Shown here: positions 8,712-16,711 of the stretch, in pieces
Numbering within the stretch: the stretch's first letter is position 1
Layout of the letters: every line of letters begins with the position of its first letter
Source: Clostridium sp.
Lineage (GTDB): Bacteria; Bacillota; Clostridia; Clostridiales; Clostridiaceae
Assembly (NCBI RefSeq): GCF_022482905.1
Contig: NZ_JAKVOI010000001.1
Span: 2,853,958-2,917,957, forward strand
Direction of reading: 5' to 3'
Length of the DNA: 64,000 bases
Made by a program: the position numbers and the translations under genes
Notes under the pieces: model-generated
What the model saw: only the letters and a program-made list of their open reading frames with translations
What the model was told of the DNA's origin: nothing
The model's database searches: none

Positions 8712-9239
8712 GTGACTAGAATAAATAGAAAATATAGCTCTTTAATTTTATTTTTCATTTTTATTTTTTTATCATTGAATATTCCTGCAGTAAATTTATC
8801 AGGCAATAATATTGTATATGCTAGAACTTCAGTAGTTGTCAGTCATTCCCTTATTGCAAAGTCCGAAGGAGGCAGTTTTAAATCCGGGAATTTTTCAACT
8901 CCAAAGTCTAACTATAAAAGCAATTATAATAGAACTAACAAAAGTTCTGGAGGAGACTTTAAATCCGGAAGTTTTTCAAATTCACCGAAATCCAGTTCAA
9001 GCTCTTCTCAAAAACAAAGTTATGATAATAGGAACTACGACAATGGTAATAGCAAGCGTTCATTTTTCCCGATACCTATTCCAATCCCCTGGGGACAAGG
9101 ATATGGGTTTGGCTATAATAATTATGGACAAGGTAGTCTTCTATCAAGATTTTTCTGGGGATTTGTTAAATTTGTAATTATTGTGTTACTAATAATATTT
9201 ATTATCAATAAAATAAATAAATTTAGAAAAAGATATTAA
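8712..9239 (+). CDS. Ser/Gly/Asn-rich membrane protein, first gene of PspA operon
   Basis: About 175 residues. An N-terminal hydrophobic segment (LILFFIFIFLSLNIPA) acts as signal or anchor. A low-complexity Ser/Gly/Asn region carries two copies of a GGxFKSGxFS motif, then a stretch with SFFPIPIPIPWGQG, and a C-terminal transmembrane helix (FVIIVLLIIFII) with a basic tail. I do not recognise a named family. The start is uncertain: the GTG at 8712 overlaps the only ribosome-site-like stretch (GGGGGTGA). It is 13 bases from pspA and presumably co-transcribed, suggesting a membrane partner of PspA. Confidence 0.65.
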   Translation: MTRINRKYSSLILFFIFIFLSLNIPAVNLSGNNIVYARTSVVVSHSLIAKSEGGSFKSGNFSTPKSNYKSNYNRTNKSSGGDFKSGSFSNSPKSSSSSSQKQSYDNRNYDNGNSKRSFFPIPIPIPWGQGYGFGYNNYGQGSLLSRFFWGFVKFVIIVLLIIFIINKINKFRKRY

Positions 9240-9252
9240 AGGAGGCCCTAAA

Positions 9253-9897
9253 ATGGGAGTAATAAAACGAATATCCAACATTTTCAGAGCAAAAGTCAAC
9301 AACAGTTTGGATGAAATTGAAAATCCAATAGAACTCTTGGATCAGAAACTAAGAGATATGGAAACCAGTTTAAATAAGGCTAAACTATCATCTGCACAAA
9401 TACTAGGTAATGTACATGAAATTGATAAAAAGATGGAAACTGCAAAGAGGACTTCTTCTGAATTCGACAGCAAGGTAAAATTAGCCTTAAGTAAGAATAA
9501 TGAAGAACTAGCAAAAAAAGCACTCGAAAGAAAATTGGAAGCAGACAAAACCTATGCCAATTTGGAAACAAGTTATAAAGACGCGTGTACTAAGGCTGAA
9601 ACCATAAAGAAAAAACTTAAGGAATTAGAAAGTCAAATTGAAAAAACTAGAACTTATAGAGACGAAGCTGCTGCAAGATACAATAATGCAGAAGCAAGTA
9701 AAAAGGTAAATGAAATACTTGCAAACATAGATTCAAGAAACAACGCTATAAATTTAGATGACATTGAGAGAAAGATACAGAAAAAAGAATCTATCTCCCA
9801 AGGACTTGAGGATTTAAAGGAATCCGATTCACTGGATAAGGAATTTGAAAAATTAAGTGAAATTGACTTAGATGAAGAATTAAAAAAATATAAATAA
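9253..9897 (+). CDS. pspA: PspA/IM30 family membrane-stress protein
   Basis: ESCRT-III-like protein that binds stressed membranes on the cytoplasmic face. The 214 residues start MGVIKRISNIFRAKVNNSLDEIENP, the family's amphipathic helix and conserved ENP block. Long coiled-coil helices to about residue 160 and an acidic C-terminal tail follow. The length is typical. GGAGG lies just before the ATG. It is the middle gene of a three-gene operon. No PspF-type activator or LiaRS system is nearby, so control is probably by the upstream sigma-A-like promoter. Confidence 0.92.
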   Translation: MGVIKRISNIFRAKVNNSLDEIENPIELLDQKLRDMETSLNKAKLSSAQILGNVHEIDKKMETAKRTSSEFDSKVKLALSKNNEELAKKALERKLEADKTYANLETSYKDACTKAETIKKKLKELESQIEKTRTYRDEAAARYNNAEASKKVNEILANIDSRNNAINLDDIERKIQKKESISQGLEDLKESDSLDKEFEKLSEIDLDEELKKYK

Positions 9898-9911
9898 AAT
9901 ATGGTGTTGTC

Positions 9912-10565
9912 ATGAGTAGAGTTAATGAATTTATAAACAGTGAAAAAGATCATTACGGGAAAATATTTGTAGACATAAATTATGCTATAGATAACGTTTC
10001 GCCATTTTTAGATAAAGAAATACTCAACAGGCGAAAATATTCAACAAAAATTACCATTCTAAAAAAATATATAGAATTAATTGAGTCCACCGAATCTGAA
10101 ATCAGCCATGGAAGCTTTTTCAATAAATTCAGAGGTGATAAGTATATATCCTTATTAGAAAGTTATAAACATGCTAATTTAGAATTTCTAAATCAGCTGG
10201 AAAAGTGCAGCAAATGTCAATGCCTGAATTGCACAGCTTCTTGTAAATTTGACAGCTGTCTTGCATGTAAAGAAGGCTCTAATATTGTTTCTTGTGACAG
10301 AGAAAAAATCAATATTACAGTACATGATAATTTTACTCTGGATCTTATCAATAATAAAACTGGTAGAAATGACAAATATAAAGCAATTGCAGTTCTCCAG
10401 GATATAAAGCTGGATAAAAAATATATAATAATACAAAATATTTTAACAAAAGAAAAGTTTATATTATATTATTATCCTGGAATTTCAGAAGATACTTACG
10501 GAGAAATAACAGATGCTGATGAATTTGATTTCATAGTATCTACCTTTCAAAGTGTGGATAACTAG
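9912..10565 (+). CDS. unknown protein with compact 8-Cys cluster, PspA operon
   Basis: 217 residues in three parts. The N-terminal helical part runs to about residue 95. A dense cysteine block has Cys at 99, 102, 104, 107, 111, 116, 119 and 128, likely a zinc or Fe-S binding element. The C-terminal part (about 130-217) is rich in beta strands and looks like a small DUF1292-like or SH3-like fold (only a resemblance). It starts 14 bases after pspA. I do not recognise a named family. Its place with PspA suggests a role in sensing or relaying membrane stress; that is inference. Confidence 0.65.
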   Translation: MSRVNEFINSEKDHYGKIFVDINYAIDNVSPFLDKEILNRRKYSTKITILKKYIELIESTESEISHGSFFNKFRGDKYISLLESYKHANLEFLNQLEKCSKCQCLNCTASCKFDSCLACKEGSNIVSCDREKINITVHDNFTLDLINNKTGRNDKYKAIAVLQDIKLDKKYIIIQNILTKEKFILYYYPGISEDTYGEITDADEFDFIVSTFQSVDN

Positions 10566-10589
10566 ATATCTGTTCACACTTATACACAA

Positions 10590-10634
10590 AACGCACTAAG
10601 TTATCAACAATTTCTGTGTATAACTTAGTGCGTT
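10590..10634. repeat. 15-bp inverted repeat containing DnaA-box-like 9-mers
   Basis: A perfect 15-bp stem (10590-10604 with 10620-10634) with a 15-base loop. TTATCAACA (10601-10609) and TGTGTATAA (10615-10623) fall across stem and loop; TTATACACA lies at 10580-10588 just outside. Confidence 0.7.
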
Positions 10635-10652
10635 GATACTATCGGCATTACA

Positions 10653-10709
10653 TTGATAACACCTATACTTATACACAATGTGTATAAGTATAGGTGTTAT
10701 CAATTTTTA
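10653..10709 (+). terminator. 51-bp near-perfect palindrome and T tract after PspA operon
   Basis: Arms 10653-10677 and 10679-10703 are perfectly complementary over 25 bp and the right arm is followed by TTTTT. It ends plus-strand transcription. The right arm contains the stop codon of the convergent nucleotidyltransferase. It also carries TTATACACA (10669-10677) and its complement (10679-10687), matching the DnaA-box consensus. Confidence 0.75.
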
Positions 10710-12109
10710 TTGTGTATTCTAAAATATTTTATTTTTCCAATATAGCTGATAACTTCCTCCCTGGTATTAATCCTTTTTAAGTATCTAAGTCTATCTATAT
10801 CATTAATTATACTACCTACTGCTGGACCTTTTATACCTAAGACATTTTTAATATAATTACCATCTATAAATCTTTCTCTTTTTATATTTGAATAGACTGT
10901 ATACTCATAAAACATATTTTCTATAAAAATCTTATAGGATTCTTTCTCATTTTCTCTGTCCAAAAGTATTCTCGTAGCATAATTGTCACAGAAAGATACT
11001 ATAAGTATATACTGTGACAACTTGCCGTATTTATTGAAAAATTTATAAAGTTCTTCCCTATTGCTGCCAAATTTATTTTTAAAAAGTACAAGCGGCTGCA
11101 TATGCTCCTTTACAACAACTTCTATAAATTCTGATGCCTTCTTGGAAAACCTAAGATCAATACATAGCTTTCTACATATATCAGCTCCTCTTTCCTCGTG
11201 CCCTATAAAGCTTATTCTATTGTCCTGTTTTTTATAAGCTTCGTATTTACCTATATCATGCAGGAAACAGGAAAGTGCCGTATATTCTTTCAAACTAAAG
11301 TCACCGATTTTGTTATTAAATATATCGAAATTTAAACTTCTTAATTTTATTCTATTATTTATAATATCCTTGAAGATTCTATAAGTTAAATTTATATGGG
11401 TAAATACATCTTCTACATGATATTTGCATTTCCCTATAGTTTTCAGTTCCTCTACATATGGCACCAGAAACTTCAATATGGAAAATGCATCTAATATTTC
11501 AAAGGCGACCCCTTCCTTATCCCTTTCTATTATAGACATGAGCTCGGAAGACACTCTTTCTCCCGGTGAATCTTTCAACTTATATGAATATCTTCTAATA
11601 ATATCCTCTGTATTCACATTAAAATGCATACCGAAATTTATATACAGTCTTATACCTCTCAAAATTCTAACAGGATCATTTTTAATGCTGTCCTCATTTA
11701 CAGCTCTTATTATTCTATTTTGCAGTGCCTTTCTACCTTTAAACGGGTCTATTATCTTATTTTCCCCCAGTTTAATGCATATGGTATTCACAGTAAAATC
11801 CCTCATATTTAGATCTTCAATTATATTTTCTCCTTTCATTTTCGAAATGTCTATAATAGCATCTCCAAATATACATCTATATGTATACATTTTCTTTTTT
11901 ACCTGAAAAAATTTATATCCTGATTCACTCAACCTTTTTAAAAGATTGCTGATATTTCCATCATATATAAAATCCACATCTCTAGGTTCAATTTTAGAAT
12001 TCATCAATTTATCTCTTACATACCCGCCAACCAGATATATATTTTCTTTTTCTCCATTTGCCTCTACGCTCAGATACTTAATAAACTGCTTTGCACAATT
12101 CAAATTCAT
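10700..12109 (-). CDS. CCA-adding/poly(A) polymerase family nucleotidyltransferase with HD domain
   Basis: Class II tRNA nucleotidyltransferase family enzyme, probably adding or repairing the CCA end of tRNAs. Features in order: nucleotidyltransferase core LVGGYVRDKLM with PRDVDFIYDG (metal-binding Asp pair), RDFTVNTICI, IDPFKGRKALQNRIIRAV, the nucleotide-recognition NDPVRILRGIRLYINFG, and a C-terminal HD domain (HDIGKYEAYK, GHEERGADICRKL). About 469 residues, longer than enzymes without HD. The start is ambiguous among GTG 12112, ATG 12109 and TTG 12103, which cluster behind AGTAGGTGA. CCA-adding cannot be separated from A-adding specificity by eye. Confidence 0.88.
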   Translation of the reverse strand: MNLNCAKQFIKYLSVEANGEKENIYLVGGYVRDKLMNSKIEPRDVDFIYDGNISNLLKRLSESGYKFFQVKKKMYTYRCIFGDAIIDISKMKGENIIEDLNMRDFTVNTICIKLGENKIIDPFKGRKALQNRIIRAVNEDSIKNDPVRILRGIRLYINFGMHFNVNTEDIIRRYSYKLKDSPGERVSSELMSIIERDKEGVAFEILDAFSILKFLVPYVEELKTIGKCKYHVEDVFTHINLTYRIFKDIINNRIKLRSLNFDIFNNKIGDFSLKEYTALSCFLHDIGKYEAYKKQDNRISFIGHEERGADICRKLCIDLRFSKKASEFIEVVVKEHMQPLVLFKNKFGSNREELYKFFNKYGKLSQYILIVSFCDNYATRILLDRENEKESYKIFIENMFYEYTVYSNIKRERFIDGNYIKNVLGIKGPAVGSIINDIDRLRYLKRINTREEVISYIGKIKYFRIHNKN

Positions 12110-12238
12110 CACCTACTTTATATCATTTTACCATAACATAGCGATATTTTAAATTATCTAAAATCCATATCCACGACATTCTTTTAACACTATATGTCAT
12201 TTAATATTAAATATGTAACTTATTTTTCAGAACTTGTA

Positions 12239-12267
12239 TTGACTTTTAATGTAATTTTTGCTATTAT
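12239..12267 (+). promoter_or_regulatory. promoter of abrB
   Basis: TTGACT (12239-12244), a 17-base spacer and TATTAT (12262-12267), 45 bases before the abrB start. Confidence 0.75.
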
Positions 12268-12312
12268 TTAATTGTGGTTATGTCGAATTATGGAATTAAG
12301 GGAGGAAAACAA

Positions 12313-12558
12313 ATGAAATCAACAGGTGTTGTAAGAAGAGTGGACGAGCTAGGAAGGATTGTAATTCCTATAGAATTGAGAAGAACTTTGGACATCGCTG
12401 AAAAAGATGCTCTGGAAATATACGTAGATGGTGAACAAATCATATTGAAAAAATATGAACCTGCTTGTATTTTCTGTGGTGATGCAAGAGATGTAGTAAA
12501 TTACAAAGGCAAGAATATCTGTAAAAAGTGTTTAAACGAGTTAAAAGAAGGAAAATAA
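12313..12558 (+). CDS. abrB: AbrB-family transition-state regulator
   Basis: DNA-binding regulator of growth-phase and sporulation genes. 81 residues. The N-terminal SpoVT/AbrB swapped-hairpin domain is recognisable (STGVVRRVDELGRIVIPIELRRTL). A C-terminal tail with two CxxC pairs (CIFCGD, CKKC) is common in clostridial AbrB proteins and could bind zinc. The ATG at 12313 follows GGGAGG; an upstream in-frame start at 12274 is unlikely. The gene has its own promoter and terminator. Neighbouring genes match the B. subtilis abrB locus. Confidence 0.93.
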   Translation: MKSTGVVRRVDELGRIVIPIELRRTLDIAEKDALEIYVDGEQIILKKYEPACIFCGDARDVVNYKGKNICKKCLNELKEGK

Positions 12559-12562
12559 GAGT

Positions 12563-12601
12563 AAAAAATGAACTCAATTATTTATATTGAGTTCATTTTT
12601 T
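12563..12601 (+). terminator. abrB terminator
   Basis: A 16-bp stem (12563-12578 with 12586-12601) with a 7-base loop; its arms are A-rich then T-rich, so it may work in both directions. Confidence 0.85.
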
Positions 12602-12683
12602 ATTTGTAATAATTTAACTTCAACCTACATAATATGTAATATACATAAATTTATATCAATCATCCATATTACTAAATTTTATA

Positions 12684-13748
12684 TCAGTTGAGGATTCTTC
12701 TTCCACCGCTAAAATCAGATCTGCTTATTGAAGCTATTTTAACTACATCACCTGTCTTAGGTGCATTAATATATGATCCGTTCCCCACATATATCCCTAC
12801 ATGATATGCAGGTGAACCAAAGAACACGAGATCACCAGGCTGAAGATTATCTCTGGATACAGGTGTTCCTACTCCCTGCTGAGTCTGTGAGGTTCTTGGA
12901 AGAGAAATTCCGAAATGGGCATAAACATACTGAACCAGTCCTGAACAGTCAAAACCTGACGGAGATGTTCCACCCCAGACATAAGGAACTCCTAGAAAAT
13001 TAGATGCATATGCTACTATTGCATTGGAAGATGCTGATGCTGCTGATCCACCTCTGGATATTCTCGGAGCTGATTCTCTTACCTTCTGAACATTATTTGC
13101 TGCCAAAGCCACCATGGTATTACTCTCGGAATTTACAGAAGCCGCTTCAAGAGCTTGTTCTTTTTTATCTAGATCTGCTATTAATTTACTTTGAGTTGAT
13201 TTGTCACTATTGAGCTTGTCCAATTTACTTTCGTTATCAGATTTAAGAGCGAGAAGGTTACTATTTTCATTATTTAATTTTTCCTTTTCTGCAGCCAATT
13301 GTTCCTTTTTCTCATTTAAATCATTTATAATTTTTTTATCTGAAGTCATCACTCTTTTAACTGTATCTATTCTGGATACAAAATCGTTTAAACTTGTGGA
13401 ATTCAATATTACACCCAAGTAACTATCCACTCCGTTTATGTACATTGCCCTTGCCCTTTGATTAAATAACTGCTGCTGAGTACCTATATTTTCTTGTGCT
13501 TTTTCTAAATTTTGTTTGTTTTTTTCTATACTACTACTTATTTTTTGAATGTCTTTTTTATTAGTTTTAATTTGGTCCATCACTTGAGATATTTGATTGT
13601 CCAATTTTTCAACCTTAATTTGTAATTCCTGCTTCTGTTGTTTCACTCCGTCCAAAGAGGTCGTACTGCTTGGTGAAGCTAAAACACTTCCACAAGTAGA
13701 CAGCGCCAATGTCAAAGCAATTATAACAGACACGGTTTTTCTGTTCAA
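12684..13748 (-). CDS. secreted NlpC/P60 peptidoglycan endopeptidase with coiled coil
   Basis: Cell-wall gamma-D-Glu-diamino acid endopeptidase of the CwlO/PcsB type. It has a signal peptide (NRKTVSVIIALTLALSTCGSVLA), coiled coils from about residue 35 to 200, a Ser/Ala-rich linker, and a C-terminal NlpC/P60 domain. The catalytic Cys is in FDCSGLVQYVY, the His in HVGIYVG, and the third polar residue is probably in INAPKTG. The TTG at 13748 is preferred, because the ATG at 13757 abuts GGGAGG with no spacing. About 354 residues. A long, structured leader precedes it. CwlO-type enzymes usually need FtsEX; no ftsEX is in this window. Confidence 0.92.
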   Translation of the reverse strand: MNRKTVSVIIALTLALSTCGSVLASPSSTTSLDGVKQQKQELQIKVEKLDNQISQVMDQIKTNKKDIQKISSSIEKNKQNLEKAQENIGTQQQLFNQRARAMYINGVDSYLGVILNSTSLNDFVSRIDTVKRVMTSDKKIINDLNEKKEQLAAEKEKLNNENSNLLALKSDNESKLDKLNSDKSTQSKLIADLDKKEQALEAASVNSESNTMVALAANNVQKVRESAPRISRGGSAASASSNAIVAYASNFLGVPYVWGGTSPSGFDCSGLVQYVYAHFGISLPRTSQTQQGVGTPVSRDNLQPGDLVFFGSPAYHVGIYVGNGSYINAPKTGDVVKIASISRSDFSGGRRILN

Positions 13749-14189
13749 TATTTCCATACCTCCCTTTTGTTTACATAAGATAATTTGTCATTGCAAAATA
13801 AAATAATTATTAGCCTCAAGTTATATGAACACGAATACCTGTATTTTTCTCCTATTTTCTATAGAGCTTATCCTTATTCGTGACATCATATACAAACCTT
13901 GAAATTATAATCATTATTTTACAATTATCTAATAAAATATAAAGTCATATTAGACCTACATTCATAAATTATGAATGTACAGCTATATGTATAAATCATA
14001 TTTAACATATTTTTAGCTCTGCTTTTTCTATTATAACATTAAAATTGATAATTCAACAACTTTTATGGCATATTTTTTTCAAAATATTATAATTTCTAAT
14101 TATATATATGTTTTTATTAATAGATTTTAATTTTTATTATGTCTATTTTTTTAATAAGTTAATTTATAACAATTATTACTAAATAACAG
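13749..14189 (-). other. 440-bp spacer: long leader of the NlpC/P60 gene
   Basis: Non-coding. On the minus strand a TATAAT (14030-14035) with TTG-containing -35 options suggests a start about 280 bases before the gene. The transcribed leader has a 9-bp hairpin (about 13958-13979) and an 8-bp stem 13830-13837 with 13875-13882 enclosing a smaller stem and purine-rich loops. It does not match the ydaO (c-di-AMP) or GEMM (c-di-GMP) consensus that I know. Confidence 0.45.
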
Positions 14190-15035
14190 CTACAAGTTTA
14201 TAGAGCATTTGTACACTTCTGATTTGGACAAATTCCTGTCTCTGGAAACTTTTTTAATTGATTCTTTTTTGCTAAAGCCTTCTTTTATATACATTTTTAT
14301 ATGCTCTTGAATAGTCACATTTTTCCATCTTTGTTCATTATCACTTAAAATTTCTTCTTCAGACTTGCCACTTACAACAAGTACAAATTCCCCTTTTGGA
14401 TTCTTTGTATTATAATAATTTATAGCTTCGTCCACAGTAAATCTCAATATTTCCTCATGAATTTTTGTAAGTTCCCTGCATATTGCTATCTCTCTGTTCC
14501 CTAATGTTTTTTTTAAGAACAAAAGAGTGTTTTGGAGTCTGTGTGGGGCTTCATAGAATATCAATGTATCTTTTCTGTCTTTTAGAGTCTCAATAATGTT
14601 ATTTTTACTTTTATTATCTCGAGGTAAAAAACCTACAAATGTAAACATATTTGTACTAAATCCAGAATAAACAAGTGCTGTAGTCACAGCAGTAGATCCC
14701 GTAAGCACTTCAAAATTTATTTCTTCCTGTATACACATTCCAACCATGACACTACCTGGGTCTGAAATTCCAGGAGTTCCTGCATCACTAACAATTGCTA
14801 TATTCTTACCCTCTTTAAGTTTTTCTGTTAATTCCTTGCTTTTATTTTTTTCATTGAATTTATGATAGCTTACGAGGGTTTTCTTTATATCAAAATGATT
14901 TAGGAGTTTTAAAGTTTGCCTAGTATCTTCTGCTGCTATTAAATCAACATTTTTCAGTACTTCAAGCGCCCTTATAGTTATATCCTTTAAATTTCCTATT
15001 GGTGTTGGCACAAGAAAAAGTTTACCTGCTTTCAT
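14190..15035 (-). CDS. rsmI: 16S rRNA (cytidine1402-2'-O)-methyltransferase
   Basis: SAM-dependent 2'-O-methylation of C1402 in the ribosomal P site. The core shows LFLVPTPIGNLKDITIRAL, IAAEDTRQTLKLL, VSDAGTPGISDPG, FVGFLPR and FYEAPHRL, all RsmI signatures of the tetrapyrrole-methylase fold. The start at 15035 (MKAGKLFLV) is chosen for family agreement and a weak GAGGG upstream; it overlaps the end of trmN6 by 14 bases, indicating translational coupling. About 281 residues. It corresponds to B. subtilis yabC/rsmI. Confidence 0.96.
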   Translation of the reverse strand: MKAGKLFLVPTPIGNLKDITIRALEVLKNVDLIAAEDTRQTLKLLNHFDIKKTLVSYHKFNEKNKSKELTEKLKEGKNIAIVSDAGTPGISDPGSVMVGMCIQEEINFEVLTGSTAVTTALVYSGFSTNMFTFVGFLPRDNKSKNNIIETLKDRKDTLIFYEAPHRLQNTLLFLKKTLGNREIAICRELTKIHEEILRFTVDEAINYYNTKNPKGEFVLVVSGKSEEEILSDNEQRWKNVTIQEHIKMYIKEGFSKKESIKKVSRDRNLSKSEVYKCSINL

Positions 15036-15789
15036 ACACAGTCCCTCTATCTCTTCCATATATTTTATTTATCTCTTCCGTATATCCTCCATCCTCAGTA
15101 TGAATATACAATGGTTTATCCCACTTAAGGAACCTTCCTCCATTGTTTCTCCCTTCTACAAGGACCATATTTGGGGCCTTTCCAGTACATGGATGAATCA
15201 TCCTCATTAGCTTTGGCTCAATCTCATACTTTCTCATACAGCACATTATATCAACAAGTCTATCCGGTCTGTGAATCATATAAAACCTGCCATTATCCTT
15301 CAATAAAATTTTGGATGCCCTTACAACATCCTCAAGTGTACAAAATATTTCATGTCGTGCTATTGCATTTTTATCATTTTTATTTATAATACCTGAATTT
15401 TTTAATTTATAAGGCGGATTTACCGTTATAACATCAACCTTTGACATAACCTTTAAAAATCCAACATCTGTTATATCCTTGTCTACAAAACTAATTCTAT
15501 CCTCCATTTTATTGAAAGCTATCGAGCGCTTTGCCATATCTACCATGTCTCTTTGTATTTCTATTCCAGTTATATGCTCGGCAGATGTTTTCCCTGCTAT
15601 TATGAAAGGAATTATTCCTGTACCACTGCATAAATCAATCACCTTTATTTTGGGCCTTATCCTCGCAAAATTTGCAAGCAGAACTGAATCCACTCCAAAC
15701 CTGAATGCATTTTTTTTTTGTATAATATGTATCCCTTTAATTTGAAGGTCATCTAATGTCTCATCTTCCTTCAAAAAGCCTAATTCCAT
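15022..15789 (-). CDS. tRNA1(Val) A37 N6-methyltransferase family protein
   Basis: Class I SAM-dependent methyltransferase of the TrmN6/YabB group. Visible motifs are the SAM-binding VIDLCSGTGIIPFIIAG, GIEIQRDMVDMAKR, and the catalytic NPPY (VNPPYKLKN), the mark of adenine-N6 methyltransferases. 255 residues. It is the first gene of the trmN6-rsmI pair, in the same order as yabB-rsmI in B. subtilis. The exact tRNA target in clostridia is not known to me. An AT-rich spacer with a weak hairpin separates it from motB. Confidence 0.9.
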   Translation of the reverse strand: MELGFLKEDETLDDLQIKGIHIIQKKNAFRFGVDSVLLANFARIRPKIKVIDLCSGTGIIPFIIAGKTSAEHITGIEIQRDMVDMAKRSIAFNKMEDRISFVDKDITDVGFLKVMSKVDVITVNPPYKLKNSGIINKNDKNAIARHEIFCTLEDVVRASKILLKDNGRFYMIHRPDRLVDIMCCMRKYEIEPKLMRMIHPCTGKAPNMVLVEGRNNGGRFLKWDKPLYIHTEDGGYTEEINKIYGRDRGTVYESR

Positions 15790-15859
15790 TTGAATATCCT
15801 CTTTTCAACTATATAAATCAATACAAATATAATTTTAAGTTAAGTACTAAAAGTTGTCA

Positions 15860-15894
15860 AATAAATAAAGACCCCTTATTGATCAGAGATCTTT
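15860..15894 (-). terminator. weak terminator after motB
   Basis: A 9-bp stem with three G-U pairs (15867-15875 with 15886-15894) is followed on the minus strand by ATTTATTT. Marginal. Confidence 0.4.
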
Positions 15895-15922
15895 CAAATA
15901 TATTTGACTCAAAACACATACT

Positions 15923-16711
15923 TTAATTGGATTTCTGGGTATCGGGTACCTTTGATTTTTGTACAGAACTATTGTCCGAGTCATGTTCAATTTCATCAAA
16001 TTTGCTATTTACTATTATTATATCAACTCTTCTATTTTTTGCCCTACCCACCTCTGTAGAATTATCAATTACCGGCTTGTATTCTCCATATCCAACAGCA
16101 GAGAGTTTTGACGGACTAATTCCAACCTTCGACTGAAGGAACTGTGTAACATTTGCAGCCCTTATACATGACAATTGCCAATTTGAAGAGTACTGACTAT
16201 TACTAATAGGTACATTATCAGTGTGGCCTTCTATTCTTATTGAATTTCCAAGTTTGTTTACTATCTTGCCTATACCTACCAGTTTAGTTTGAATTTGTGG
16301 TTTTATTTCAGCTTTTCCCGTGTCGAAAAACAAAGTATCATTTATGCTTACTACGAGTCCGCGCTCATCTACCTGCGTACTCACACTATTGCTCAAGCCG
16401 TTTTGTTTTAAGTATTTATCCACTTCTTTTTTCAGTTGTTCTAATTTTTTTTGTTCAGACACACTCGTATCCGCAGTGTCTATCTGTTTTACAGTATCTT
16501 TAACACTTGCTGTATTCTCTGAACCTACTATAGTTTTTCCTCCACCCATAGCTATACTAAGAGATTCTGTAATTTGCTTGTACTTATTTTGATCTACTTG
16601 ACTCATGGAATACATGACAATAAAAAATATCATAAGCAAAGTTATTAAATCAGAATATGTGAGCATCCACCTTAAACCATCTGCTTTCTTCTCAGGTTTT
16701 TTTCTCTTCAT
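15923..16711 (-). CDS. motB: flagellar stator protein MotB
   Basis: Stator subunit that anchors the flagellar motor to peptidoglycan and forms the ion channel with MotA. One N-terminal membrane helix contains the ion-binding Asp (LTYSDLITLLMIFFIVMYSMSQVD). A linker follows, then a C-terminal OmpA/MotB domain with IEGHTDNVPI and RAANVTQFL...GYGEYKPV...NRRVDIII. 262 residues. It overlaps motA by four bases. No other flagellar or chemotaxis genes are in the window. Confidence 0.94.
   Translation of the reverse strand: MKRKKPEKKADGLRWMLTYSDLITLLMIFFIVMYSMSQVDQNKYKQITESLSIAMGGGKTIVGSENTASVKDTVKQIDTADTSVSEQKKLEQLKKEVDKYLKQNGLSNSVSTQVDERGLVVSINDTLFFDTGKAEIKPQIQTKLVGIGKIVNKLGNSIRIEGHTDNVPISNSQYSSNWQLSCIRAANVTQFLQSKVGISPSKLSAVGYGEYKPVIDNSTEVGRAKNRRVDIIIVNSKFDEIEHDSDNSSVQKSKVPDTQKSN

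Noticed and set aside
13830-13882. c-di-AMP (ydaO) or c-di-GMP riboswitch before the NlpC/P60 gene
   Set aside because: The conserved blocks of either class are not seen; only a generic structured leader is reported.
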